IMG/VR virus record: IMGVR_UViG_3300043436_004687
Coordinates: 197,099-261,098 of that record
Origin: a virus
Reading direction: 5' to 3' (one strand)
Length of the DNA stretch: 64,000 nt
The position numbers were made by a program, and so were the translations under genes. This document shows, one piece after another, positions 1 to 8,165 of the stretch; position 1 is the stretch's first letter, and each line of letters starts with the position of its first letter. The notes under the pieces were generated by a model that was not told where the DNA came from, ran no database searches, and was given only the letters and a program-made list of their open reading frames with translations.

Positions 1-811
1 TACCATCTTGACTTGGGAAGACTAATTCTGGAACAATTTCTTTAACTTCTTGGGCAATAAAACCTATTCTAGTCGCATCACCACCATTTTGCCTATCTAT
101 CCAATTATAATAAACACCCCTTAATGCTAATACTTTATCTAAAGCTGAATCAATTGTTATTATATTTTCTTTTAATTTTTCATCACTTAATACGTCTACT
201 ATATAACCTTGAGCATTTATTGCTATATCAGTAGTTGAAGCCCCAGTGAATAATTGCCCTATCTTAGTGTATTTATTTATAATTAAATCTTCAGTTTCTA
301 ATTTACCATTAACCTTTAACCAAACGCCATCACCACTATAATCATTTGTGTTTGCTGAATAAGTATAAACTATTTCACTTATTGCGGTACCAGTAAATAA
401 GTTAGGTGAATATTCATTAAAATTTGTTATTTTAAATTCAAATGATGTTCCAGAATAATTTTGGTAAACTGTATTACCTATAATTGGATTTATTTGAGGG
501 TCATTCCCAACTAAATATGGTTCTACTATTTGTAATGTATTACTATTAGTCGTTGTAATCGTATTTAAATAAGTTTCAGATCCATTCATTTGAGGTAACC
601 CAAAAGAAAAATTAGTTGTTGTTAAATTACCACTAAAACTTGAAATAACATTTTCATACACCGCTGTTGTTGCGGAAGTAAAATAATCAGGACCGCCAGT
701 TAACCCACTATATTGTACCCCAAGATTTATCCCACCATTTAAATTTATAATAGTTTTTTCCTTTTGATTAATTTGTCTATTAGAAAAATCCAATTTAGTT
801 GTTAAACTCAT
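1..811 (-). CDS. Tail fibre protein with S74 chaperone domain, C-terminus cut by window edge
   Basis: About 270 residues are visible from an ATG at 811; the gene runs off the left edge. The first 200 residues are Gly/Thr/Asn/Ser-rich beta-type sequence typical of fibres. From about residue 209 comes the start of a peptidase S74 intramolecular chaperone domain: SDEKLKENI, then a GVYYNW stretch and GFIAQEVKEIVPELV, matching the family pattern in which the domain trimerises the fibre and then cuts itself off before the Ser of the SD pair. The rest of the domain lies outside the window. It is divergent from the plus-strand genes beginning at 870. Family assignment is firm; which fibre it is (long, short, receptor-binding) cannot be said. 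Confidence 0.85.
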   Translation of the reverse strand, partial: MSLTTKLDFSNRQINQKEKTIINLNGGINLGVQYSGLTGGPDYFTSATTAVYENVISSFSGNLTTTNFSFGLPQMNGSETYLNTITTTNSNTLQIVEPYLVGNDPQINPIIGNTVYQNYSGTSFEFKITNFNEYSPNLFTGTAISEIVYTYSANTNDYSGDGVWLKVNGKLETEDLIINKYTKIGQLFTGASTTDIAINAQGYIVDVLSDEKLKENIITIDSALDKVLALRGVYYNWIDRQNGGDATRIGFIAQEVKEIVPELVFPSQDG

Positions 812-869
812 ATAATGTTTTATTATAAATATTAATTAAAAAGTTATATTTATATATAAACTGATATTC
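812..869. promoter_or_regulatory. Divergent intergenic region with late-promoter-like motif on minus strand
   Basis: This 58-base AT-only stretch separates the fibre gene (minus) from the plus-strand genes. On the minus strand 832-817 reads ATATTTATAATAAAAC, one copy of the motif that recurs ahead of several virion genes in the window and that resembles the T4 late box TATAAATA. No host-type promoter was seen on the plus side. Confidence 0.35.
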
Positions 870-1352
870 ATGACAATAATAACAAAAAAAGAGCTTTTTA
901 AATATAATAAATCAAATAAGAAAAAATCTGTTGAGGAATTTGTTGATGTAGATGGTTCTTTTATAGAAGGTGATGAAATAGAAAATAGTGATAGTGAAAT
1001 AAAAGTACCTAATCAGCAGACTAGTGATGATTATGCTACCCAAGCAATACAACCTGATAGACCAATTGGTGGAATTTCTAATTACTCAACTAGAAGAATT
1101 GGGGAAAATAAAATTAAAAATTTAGTTTCAAAAATACTTGAAGCTGATTCTTCATTAGAAAATTTAACTATTGAAGAATTGTCAAAAACTAAATCTATTT
1201 CTGTTAATAAAGCTAAAGATTTAATTAACACCATTAGTAAGAATAATTTAAATGGTGCTGAAATAGGTGTTTTATTGTCTTATATATTAGAAAATATAAA
1301 TATTAAGTCAATACCAAGAAATTATATTAAGTTGATGAAAAATAAATTATAA
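870..1352 (+). CDS. Unknown 160-aa protein
   Basis: Not recognised. The N-terminal 60 residues are charged and low-complexity (EGDEIENSDSE); residues 70-160 form a predicted helical domain with Leu/Ile/Lys-rich segments (IKNLVSKILEADSSLENL, then SVNKAKDLINTISKN). It is the first gene of a plus-strand run of five small genes (870-3139) that ends at a strong terminator, separated from the next ATG by one base. The position next to a tail fibre suggests a virion or assembly role, but nothing in the sequence proves it. Confidence 0.7.
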   Translation: MTIITKKELFKYNKSNKKKSVEEFVDVDGSFIEGDEIENSDSEIKVPNQQTSDDYATQAIQPDRPIGGISNYSTRRIGENKIKNLVSKILEADSSLENLTIEELSKTKSISVNKAKDLINTISKNNLNGAEIGVLLSYILENINIKSIPRNYIKLMKNKL

Positions 1353-1353
1353 G

Positions 1354-1845
1354 ATGGCAAATTCTAAACTAGAAGGTAGGTATTTTACACCACCAGATGA
1401 AGTTATTGAGAAATTAACTTCTGCTATTTCAAAATATGATTTAGATTCTAGAATCAAAGGGTTTTCTAGAGCTAGAGGTATAGTTGATAAGAGTAGAGTT
1501 AGTTATGAACAAATGAAAGCCATAAAATCATATTTCGATAATTATAAAGGTGATAAAACTGATTCTGAATATAAACTAAATGGTGGTCATTCTATGAGTA
1601 AGTGGGTTAATGATGCTCTAAAAACTGGTCGTGATGTAATTGATAAAGTGAAAAGAGTTAGAATGGAGGCTGGTGAGGAAAATCAATTTAAAAAAACCCA
1701 TGATAAAGACAAATCGAAAAATCCAAGTAAGGTTGGAATGGTTAAAATTCATAAGGGTTCTAAAGCTAGGAATATAATGGCTAATGATACTATTTATGAA
1801 TCTGAAATTAAGACAATAAAATATTTAATAAATTATTTAAAATAA
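1354..1845 (+). CDS. Unknown basic 163-aa protein
   Basis: Not recognised. Lys/Arg-rich and mostly helical, with a stretch of many positive residues near 85-135 (KVKRVRM, KKTHDKDKSKN). The length, charge and lack of signal peptide would fit a nucleic-acid-binding or virion-internal protein; this is inference only. Starts one base after the previous stop and is followed after 7 bases by the next gene, so co-transcribed. Confidence 0.7.
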   Translation: MANSKLEGRYFTPPDEVIEKLTSAISKYDLDSRIKGFSRARGIVDKSRVSYEQMKAIKSYFDNYKGDKTDSEYKLNGGHSMSKWVNDALKTGRDVIDKVKRVRMEAGEENQFKKTHDKDKSKNPSKVGMVKIHKGSKARNIMANDTIYESEIKTIKYLINYLK

Positions 1846-1852
1846 AAGTATT

Positions 1853-2176
1853 ATGAGTGTACAAAGTAAATTAGAATTGATTGCAATTCAACAAAGAAAT
1901 ATATTACTACCTGTAAACAACTATAATGTAGGCGTAAGTAATAATTATAGTGAGACACATACCAGAGCATTAAGCGACCAAACAACCCCAATTAATGGTA
2001 AAGGTACTGGAGTGTTTTTAGATACAAATAATGGTGGTGGTTCTTTAGATGTAAATGGTGTACCACAAGCCGCTGGTTCTGGTAGATTAGCTAATTTAGC
2101 GGTCAATCAATATAATCAAAATAATGGTTATACTCACCCTAATACTTCTGGTAACATAGGTCAAGTTATAATTTAA
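1853..2176 (+). CDS. Unknown Asn/Gly-rich 107-aa protein, probably virion-associated
   Basis: The composition is dominated by Asn, Gly, Ser, Thr and Gln, with few charged residues and short glycine-rich segments (NGGGSLDVNG, GSGRLANLA). Such composition is usual for exposed virion proteins. No family was recognised. Lies in the five-gene plus-strand run 870-3139. Confidence 0.65.
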   Translation: MSVQSKLELIAIQQRNILLPVNNYNVGVSNNYSETHTRALSDQTTPINGKGTGVFLDTNNGGGSLDVNGVPQAAGSGRLANLAVNQYNQNNGYTHPNTSGNIGQVII

Positions 2177-2187
2177 TTTATTTTTTT

Positions 2188-2610
2188 ATGTTAAAACTTC
2201 ATAATTTTTATAAAACCATTATATTAGAAAGTGTAGATAGACAGAAAGTTATTGATGCTATAGATAAAAGATATAGGGTTAATATTGATTATATAGGTGA
2301 TTCGGAAACAACGCCTGGTAAAAGAACTATCGAAGTTTATGCGTTTGGTATATCTAAGGCTGGTAATTTAATTATAAGGGCTTATCAAGGTTTTGGTAAA
2401 ACCACTAGTGTAATCCCATCTTGGAAAACATTTAGATTGGATAGAATAGTAAATTGGACTCCTATTAACACTGTTAAGGGTATCTTTAACTCACCAATTT
2501 CAGATAGAGGCGAGGGAATTCCAAAATTTAACCCAAATGGTGATAGATCTATGGCAACTGTTTATAAAATAGTAAATTTTAATAATGATAAAATAAATAA
2601 TAATGGATAA
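2188..2610 (+). CDS. WYL-domain-like protein, 140 aa
   Basis: Residues about 18-90 follow the WYL-domain pattern: VIDAIDKRYRVNIDYIG, then RTIEVYAFGISKAGNLIIRAY, then WKTFRLDRI. In bacteria WYL domains bind ligands or nucleic acid in transcription regulators, often next to a winged helix; here no DNA-binding domain is attached. About 50 residues of disordered tail follow (FNPNGDRSMATVYK). Sits among small virion-type genes and overlaps the next ORF by 8 bases. Fold assignment is by pattern only. Confidence 0.5.
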   Translation: MLKLHNFYKTIILESVDRQKVIDAIDKRYRVNIDYIGDSETTPGKRTIEVYAFGISKAGNLIIRAYQGFGKTTSVIPSWKTFRLDRIVNWTPINTVKGIFNSPISDRGEGIPKFNPNGDRSMATVYKIVNFNNDKINNNG

Positions 2611-3139
2611 TGATAGACTAAATGCTATGTTAAGAGGCGCTAAAAATCTTATGAGTCATATTGATGAAAAAGGTGTCCCTGAGATTACAAATAAATTAAA
2701 TGAAGGTTATGGACACATCGATACTAGTGATGTTGTAGATTTACCCAATATAGATTTACCAACAAAAAATAAAGTAGTACCTTTGAAGAATTTAAACACA
2801 TCTAAAATGGATCCTAGAATTCTTGAATCTTTAAAAAAACAACCATCATTAACAGTAGATCCTAATGCAAGTTTAGGTGGTAGAATGATAGACCCTACTT
2901 TATTTAAAAAAAATCAAGTAAAACAACCAAACCAACAAAAACCTCTTGTTAATGAAAATGTTAAAATGTCAAATAATGGCTCAATTATGGTTAATCCAGA
3001 ACAATTGAAACAAATGGTTAAGGATTGTTTATTGGAATTTATGACCACGACATTTACAAAGAATTTAAGTGAAACGGTAATTAAAACCACAATAAAATCA
3101 TTGATATCCGAGGGTAAGATTACGGCAAAAACTAAATAA
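2603..3139 (+). CDS. Unknown 178-aa protein, last of the 870-3139 operon
   Basis: Starts 8 bases inside the preceding gene. Residues 1-110 are Pro/Asn-rich and probably disordered; residues 125-178 are helical (PEQLKQMVKDCLLEFMTTT, then TVIKTTIKSLISEGKI). The C-terminal pattern of amphipathic helix ending in a Lys-rich tail is common in phage internal or assembly proteins. No function can be assigned. A strong terminator follows directly. Confidence 0.65.
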   Translation: MDNDRLNAMLRGAKNLMSHIDEKGVPEITNKLNEGYGHIDTSDVVDLPNIDLPTKNKVVPLKNLNTSKMDPRILESLKKQPSLTVDPNASLGGRMIDPTLFKKNQVKQPNQQKPLVNENVKMSNNGSIMVNPEQLKQMVKDCLLEFMTTTFTKNLSETVIKTTIKSLISEGKITAKTK

Positions 3140-3142
3140 AAT

Positions 3143-3172
3143 AAAAACCACTTAAATATTTAAGTGGTTTTT
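3143..3172 (+). terminator. Rho-independent terminator after the 870-3139 operon
   Basis: Near-perfect palindrome AAAACCACTTAAATA / TATTTAAGTGGTTTT just after the stop at 3139, with A-rich left and T-rich right flanks. The symmetric flanks could let it work in both directions. Confidence 0.85.
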
Positions 3173-3220
3173 ATTTATTAATTTATTTTTTTGATTAAAT
3201 TTAATTAAATTATTTAATTG

Positions 3221-5713
3221 ATGGATAAAAAAAGAATAAAAATATTGGTTTTACCTAGCGATAGGTCTGGTGTTGGAAAATATAGATCTACTGCACCACA
3301 TTTACATTTAGAGAAAATGTTTCCTGATGAATTTTCGGTTGATATTGAGTATGAACCTCAATTAGATAACGATGAGTGGTTATCACAATATGATATTATA
3401 CATTATCATAGACAAATAGGTTCGTTTGAAACTACTAAAGATGTTTTAGATAGGTTAGATAGATTAAATATTATCTCAATAATGGATTTAGACGATTATT
3501 GGGCGCCTGGACCACATCACCCAGCTTATTTAACTATAAAATCACATGAAATTGATAAAAAAATTGTAAATAATCTTAGATTAGCTAAAAATATTACCAC
3601 TACAACCGATATATTTGCTAAAGAAATTAGTAAATTAAATAAAAATGTTTTCGTGTTACCTAATGCTATTGACCCTAATGAAAAACAATTTCAAATAACC
3701 CCAATTAAATCAAATAGAATTAGAGTGGGATATTTAGGTGGGAGTTGTTATGATGATAAGACTGAAATATTAACTGATAATGGTTTTAAATTATTTAAAG
3801 ATTTAGATAAAACTGAAAAAGTAGCAACTTTAAATCCAATTACAAATGAAATTGAATATCAACAACCACTTAATTATATAGCAGAACCTTACTCTGGTTT
3901 ATTAAATTGTGCTAAAACTAAATTTATTGATTATGCTGTCACACCTAACCATAATATGTATTGTTCGGAAGCTAAGGTATTAGGTCATAAAAAACTAAAT
4001 TTAAGTTTAATTAAATCTGAGGATATTCATGGTAAAAATTTCCACGTTAAAAGAGATGGGGTTTGGGTTGGTAAAGAAGAAAAGTTTTTTAAATTACCTA
4101 AATTAACTTTAAATAAAAACTTACCGAATTTACAAGAATTAATTGATTTAATCAATAAAGATGATTTAAATTTAATCAATAAAAACGAAGAATTATTTTT
4201 AAAATATAAAAATGTTGTTGGGCGTGGAATTTTTGGTAATAATAATGAAGAAAAGAGTTTAGAAATTAGATGCTCTGTTAAAGGTAAATACTATATATAC
4301 CCAAGACCGTATAATTTAAATAAATATGGTGAGGATAGATATTTGGACATGGATAAATGGTTAGAATTTTTTGGTTTTTGGATTGCAGAAGGTTGGACAA
4401 CCAAAAGTAAAAATTTAGAACAAGTTGGTGTTTGTCAATCAAAAGGTAATGAGTATTTATCTAGAATGTTTGATTTATTAACTGAAATGGGTTTCAATCC
4501 TAAATATACCAAAGATAAAAAACAAATACGAATTTTTGATAAACAAGTTTGGACTTATTTATCACAATTTGGTGGTGCACATGATAAACATATCCCTAAA
4601 TATATTTTTGATTTATCACCAAGACAAATAAAAATATTTTTTGATTGGTTTGTAAATGGGGATGGATCTCGTGACACTAGTTCTGGTAAATATTTAAAAA
4701 CAACTTGTTACTCTAGTTCTAAAAATTTAATAGATGGTTTACAAGAATTAGCTTTAAAAATGGGATTAGTCACAGGCTTTAAAAATAGGGGTAAAAGACA
4801 TTCTATTATTAGAGATAGATATATTACTAATGTAAAAGATTCGTTAGAATTAACAGTATCATCTAAAGGTAAGTATGTTCATACGACACCTTTAGTTCGT
4901 TCGGAAGAACAATTCACCAAACAATATGATGGTTTAGTTTATTGTGTGGAAGTCCCAAATCATATTTTATTGGTTAGAAGAAATGGTAAAATATTTTGGT
5001 GTGGAAATAGTCACAGAAAAGATCTTGAACTTTTAGGTCAAATGGTGTCTAAATTAAATAGTGAAAAATTATTAGATAAAATTCAATTTGTTGCTTGTGG
5101 TTTTGATACTAGAGGCGTTGTAACAACAATCGACCCTATTACCAAAAAAGAAATAGGTAGAAGAGATTCAACACCAATGGAAAGTGTTTGGATTGAATAT
5201 GAAAAAATATTTACAAATAATTATACTACAATTAGCCCAGAATATAAAGCTCATTTAATGAGTTTTAATAAAAATGAATTTGTTGGTATTGAAAATGAAC
5301 CATATAGAAGGGTTTGGACTAAAGATGTCAATGCTTATGCGAGTAATTATAATTTATTTGATATTTCATTAGCACCAATTGAATCTAATATTTTTAATGC
5401 AATGAAATCTAATTTAAAGGTAATTGAATCTGGTTTTTTTAAAAAACCTATTATAGCTTCTAATTATGGTCCATATAAAATTGATTTAATTGATGCTTTT
5501 GTTAAGGGTGGTACTTTTAATGAAAATGGTAATGGTTTTTTAGTTAATAATAACGATAAAGATTGGGTCAGATATATTAAGATGTTAGTTAATAACCCAG
5601 AAAAAATTGAATTATTAGGTAATAATTTATATAATACAGTCAAAGATTTATATTGTATGGATAATGTTACTAAAGATAGAAGAGAATTGTATAATAAATT
5701 ATTAAATAAATAA
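3221..5713 (+). CDS. GT-B type glycosyltransferase interrupted by an intein
   Basis: The host protein, without the intein, is about 409 residues and looks like a GT4-type glycosyltransferase: an N-terminal lobe (ILVLPSDRSGVGKYRST; IIHYHRQIG; ISIMDLDDYW; VFVLPNAID), then GYLGGS/SHRKDLELL, which is the usual start of the C-terminal lobe, and a donor-site region (YNLFDISLAPIESNIFN, GFFKKPIIASNYGP). An intein separates GGS from SHRKDL (separate entry). A TTG at 3218 precedes the ATG at 3221 in frame; the ATG is chosen. The sugar acceptor is unknown: virion glycoprotein, DNA base or host surface. It is one of eight glycosyltransferases in the window. The stop at 5713 is two bases before the next ATG. 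Confidence 0.88.
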   Translation: MDKKRIKILVLPSDRSGVGKYRSTAPHLHLEKMFPDEFSVDIEYEPQLDNDEWLSQYDIIHYHRQIGSFETTKDVLDRLDRLNIISIMDLDDYWAPGPHHPAYLTIKSHEIDKKIVNNLRLAKNITTTTDIFAKEISKLNKNVFVLPNAIDPNEKQFQITPIKSNRIRVGYLGGSCYDDKTEILTDNGFKLFKDLDKTEKVATLNPITNEIEYQQPLNYIAEPYSGLLNCAKTKFIDYAVTPNHNMYCSEAKVLGHKKLNLSLIKSEDIHGKNFHVKRDGVWVGKEEKFFKLPKLTLNKNLPNLQELIDLINKDDLNLINKNEELFLKYKNVVGRGIFGNNNEEKSLEIRCSVKGKYYIYPRPYNLNKYGEDRYLDMDKWLEFFGFWIAEGWTTKSKNLEQVGVCQSKGNEYLSRMFDLLTEMGFNPKYTKDKKQIRIFDKQVWTYLSQFGGAHDKHIPKYIFDLSPRQIKIFFDWFVNGDGSRDTSSGKYLKTTCYSSSKNLIDGLQELALKMGLVTGFKNRGKRHSIIRDRYITNVKDSLELTVSSKGKYVHTTPLVRSEEQFTKQYDGLVYCVEVPNHILLVRRNGKIFWCGNSHRKDLELLGQMVSKLNSEKLLDKIQFVACGFDTRGVVTTIDPITKKEIGRRDSTPMESVWIEYEKIFTNNYTTISPEYKAHLMSFNKNEFVGIENEPYRRVWTKDVNAYASNYNLFDISLAPIESNIFNAMKSNLKVIESGFFKKPIIASNYGPYKIDLIDAFVKGGTFNENGNGFLVNNNDKDWVRYIKMLVNNPEKIELLGNNLYNTVKDLYCMDNVTKDRRELYNKLLNK
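3746..5008 (+). mobile_element. Intein with LAGLIDADG endonuclease, 421 aa
   Basis: In-frame insert, residues 176-596 of the ATG-started precursor. Block A starts at Cys (CYDDKTEILTDNGFKLFKDL). Block B has the TxxH motif in AVTPNHNMYC. Two dodecapeptide motifs mark a LAGLIDADG/DOD endonuclease: FFGFWIAEGW and FFDWFVNGDGS. The C-terminal splicing blocks are VYCVEVPNHILLVRRNGKIFW and then CGN followed by Ser of the extein. So Cys1, TxxH, terminal Asn and Ser+1 are all present; the penultimate residue is Gly instead of the usual His. Splicing would give LGGSSHRKDLE. All blocks are intact, so it is probably active both in splicing and homing. Confidence 0.92.
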
Positions 5714-5715
5714 AA

Positions 5716-6261
5716 ATGCAAACAATAGCACAAAGATTAGCTAGTAAATTAAGGGTAATGTCAAAATCTGATTCTGACAAACTACTTGAAATTAGTGTAT
5801 TAGAATTACAAGCAAATACTAAGGAAGATTTTATTAATTTAGAGAATAAAATTAAAATCTTTAAATCTGGATTTTCTTTATCCGAAGAAGAATGGTTGTC
5901 TAATGATAAATTTGATGAAAGAATTTTAGAAAAAGAAACTAGTGATTCTTCAATGGTGGATTCTACAACAATTTATCGTAAAGGTGAAGTGTTAGATAAT
6001 GATTTTGATGTTTTGGAAGCTAATTTAGAGGATAGTTTAAATAAACTTAATAATTTAAAAGAATTGATTTATAAATCTGTGAATAAATTAAAAGAATTCC
6101 CAATATCACCAAATTCTAATGTTAGCAATACATGTGGTGAACCAGAATATGGACCAACAGATACTATTGGTAAATTAGGAACTAAATTTCAATGGTTAGA
6201 TAGTATTATTTGTGATTATCAACTTATTTCTAATCATTTAGTTAAAATAATTGGTGAATAA
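5716..6261 (+). CDS. Unknown 181-aa helical protein
   Basis: Not recognised. It is mainly helical with coiled-coil-like stretches at residues 20-50 and 95-125 (EANLEDSLNKLNNLKELIYKS). A conserved-looking segment near the C-terminus (CGEPEYGPTDTIGKLG) precedes a last helix. It starts 2 bases after the glycosyltransferase stop and is followed by the next gene with no gap, so it belongs to the same operon. Virion or baseplate role possible from context only. Confidence 0.7.
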   Translation: MQTIAQRLASKLRVMSKSDSDKLLEISVLELQANTKEDFINLENKIKIFKSGFSLSEEEWLSNDKFDERILEKETSDSSMVDSTTIYRKGEVLDNDFDVLEANLEDSLNKLNNLKELIYKSVNKLKEFPISPNSNVSNTCGEPEYGPTDTIGKLGTKFQWLDSIICDYQLISNHLVKIIGE

Positions 6262-6262
6262 T

Positions 6263-7060
6263 ATGAGAATCAATAAATTAAATGCAATTAAGAACAACCT
6301 AATTTTTAATTTCAAAGATACATTCATAAAAAATTATTATTCAAATAATAAACGCTTATTGACCAATAAACAGCAAATAGGTTTATGGTTTTTAAGTAGG
6401 TTTGATTGTTTATTAGCTTTATTTGGTTATAAACGTAAATATACAACCAAATCTTTAACTTCATTATATGAAATGAGTAATGATAATTTCTTTTTAAATG
6501 GTCAAAAGACTAGTAATTTGAAAAGTAATAGTTTTCATTATTTCTTAACTAAATTAATGAATAAATTATTTAGAAACAACTTTACCAACAACTTTATTTT
6601 AGAAAATAACTTAAGTGTAAATACAGCTCAAAACGGTGTTTTAAATGACAAAGAAATTGAATATTTTAATAAATCACAAGAAAGGATTTATAAAATATTT
6701 AACGATCCTTCATTAGAGACTAATGATAATTCAGCATTTCTAAATTTTTTTAATGACTATCGGGAATCGAAAAAAATAAAAGATGTTTTCAAAACACAAT
6801 CATTACCCAAATCTTTTGATAAATTTATTAAAATTAGTGTTGATAAAAGAAATGCTGAATTATCTAAATTACCATACTTTAGTGCTATGTTACCTTATTG
6901 GTTAGATAATAATGAATTAAGATTTTTCAGAATGGATTTAAAAATAGGATATAAAGATGAGTTTGAAAAAAAATATTTCGGCTTTACCAAAATTCCAACA
7001 AAAGAAGAATTAGATTTATTCCTAAAAGAAAATAAAACAATAGAATATGGACATAATTAA
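6263..7060 (+). CDS. Unknown 265-aa protein
   Basis: Not recognised. ATG at 6263 is preferred to an in-frame TTG at 6251 because it follows the previous stop. The protein is basic, rich in Asn, Lys and aromatic residues, without signal peptide. Segments such as QIGLWFLSRFDCLLALFGYK and YFSAMLPYWLDNNELRFFRM look like folded core. Its 3' end overlaps the tube-like gene at 7047 by 14 bases, suggesting translational coupling and a shared tail-assembly role. Confidence 0.65.
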   Translation: MRINKLNAIKNNLIFNFKDTFIKNYYSNNKRLLTNKQQIGLWFLSRFDCLLALFGYKRKYTTKSLTSLYEMSNDNFFLNGQKTSNLKSNSFHYFLTKLMNKLFRNNFTNNFILENNLSVNTAQNGVLNDKEIEYFNKSQERIYKIFNDPSLETNDNSAFLNFFNDYRESKKIKDVFKTQSLPKSFDKFIKISVDKRNAELSKLPYFSAMLPYWLDNNELRFFRMDLKIGYKDEFEKKYFGFTKIPTKEELDLFLKENKTIEYGHN

Positions 7061-7463
7061 AGAATCAATGAAAACAAATAGATGGCTATTGACTTTCCCT
7101 CCAGAATTAGGGTTTGGGAGAAGTTGGGTAACTAGAGTGGACACACCAAAATTAGTTATCAGTAAAAATCATAAAATAAAATGTAAAAAAATGAAAATTA
7201 TTTTGTATGATTCGATACACCCTTATAAACCAAGAAACATTTTAGATTGGATCCTTTTAAATGATGGAATTAAAGAAACTACTACTGACATTAAATTACA
7301 ACTTTTAGATCCTACTGGGGTTGTTGTTGTAAAATGGGATTTATTAGATTGTAAGTTAAAATCAGTTGATTTTGGTAGTTTTAACATTGGTGATAATTCT
7401 CCTGTTGAAATATCATTAACCATAAAACCAAAAGAAATTAAAATAAATAAGATTCAATTGTAA
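7047..7463 (+). CDS. gp19-like tail-tube-fold protein
   Basis: 138 residues. The arrangement TNRWLLTFPPELG near the N-terminus, central DWILLNDGIKETTTDI, and C-terminal LLDPTGVVVVKWDLLDCKLKSVDFGSFNIG followed by VEISLTIKP fits the beta-rich tube fold shared by T4 gp19 and baseplate tube-initiator proteins, where the C-terminal part reads as a polarity statement plus two strands. It could be the tube itself or a tube-initiator/baseplate protein. Family by pattern only; a structure prediction would decide. Confidence 0.45.
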   Translation: MDIIKESMKTNRWLLTFPPELGFGRSWVTRVDTPKLVISKNHKIKCKKMKIILYDSIHPYKPRNILDWILLNDGIKETTTDIKLQLLDPTGVVVVKWDLLDCKLKSVDFGSFNIGDNSPVEISLTIKPKEIKINKIQL

Positions 7464-7490
7464 AATATATTACAATATAAAAAATATGAT

Positions 7491-7712
7491 ATGAAAATAA
7501 ATTCTTATGAAGATATAACAAGTTTTGAAATAGCTTATGAATATTTAAATTTAAATCCTAGTGATTATAATTCTGTTGAGGGGAAATTAGAAATTATCAA
7601 TCAAGCTATGATTAGAGCAGGTGGTTTAGAAGAAACATTTGAAACAAATTTAAATGATAAGAAATTAAATGTCTTATTAAATAAAGCTAAAAAATCATTT
7701 TTAATTAAATAA
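7491..7712 (+). CDS. Small unknown 73-aa protein
   Basis: Acidic, helical, no recognised family (SFEIAYEYLNLNPSDYN; IINQAMIRAGGLEETF). It sits between the tube-like gene and the TGA-interrupted gene, with an AT-rich 27-base gap upstream. Confidence 0.55.
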   Translation: MKINSYEDITSFEIAYEYLNLNPSDYNSVEGKLEIINQAMIRAGGLEETFETNLNDKKLNVLLNKAKKSFLIK

Positions 7713-7720
7713 ATTATAAG

Positions 7721-8161
7721 ATGAAAGGAAAATATTTAATAACAACTGATTCTTGGTTTTATGCACCTAATGGAAAACAATATAGATGAGTATGGGGTGA
7801 GGTTGAAATATTAGGTGATAATATTTTAGGTATTAAAACAAATGCTAGAAGTGTAAATTGGTTTGCTAAGGTAGGTAGTGAAAGTAATCATATTATTATT
7901 GCTGGTTGTCAAATTCATTATGCTGTTAAAAGTAATAATAAACCAAATATGAATGAGGTTGAAGATTATTCATTAGAAAATGGTGAATTTAAACCATACA
8001 CTAGACCTTCTGTTATTTATATAGCAGAACCCACAAAAGATTATGAGACAATAGAACAACAAAATAAACTAATTTCTTTAATTCAAGAACAAGGTTTTAA
8101 AAAAGTTGGTGATATTGAAAATCGTGGTAAATTTATTTACTTAACTGGGATTAAAATTTAA
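7721..8161 (+). pseudogene. Gene interrupted by in-frame TGA at 7787
   Basis: An ATG at 7721, placed 8 bases after the preceding stop, opens a frame that reads KGKYLITTDSWFYAPNGKQYR, hits TGA at 7787-7789, and then stays open in the same frame to 8161 (VWGEVEILGDNILGIKTNA ... AGCQIHYAVK ... FIYLTGIKI). Read through, the protein would be 146 residues of well-formed alpha/beta sequence. The downstream part also has an internal ATG at 7949 that could give a 70-aa fragment. TGA is a regular stop elsewhere here, so this is a nonsense mutation, a read-through site or a sequencing error, not a recoded genome. Function unknown. Confidence 0.75.
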
Positions 8162-8165
8162 AAAT

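Noticed and set aside
7787-7789. Genome-wide recoding of TGA as Trp
   Set aside because: TGA ends many genes here (for example 26087, 29513, 47963, 55775, 56352, 59807, 60250, 62205 and 62398), and TGG is used for Trp throughout.
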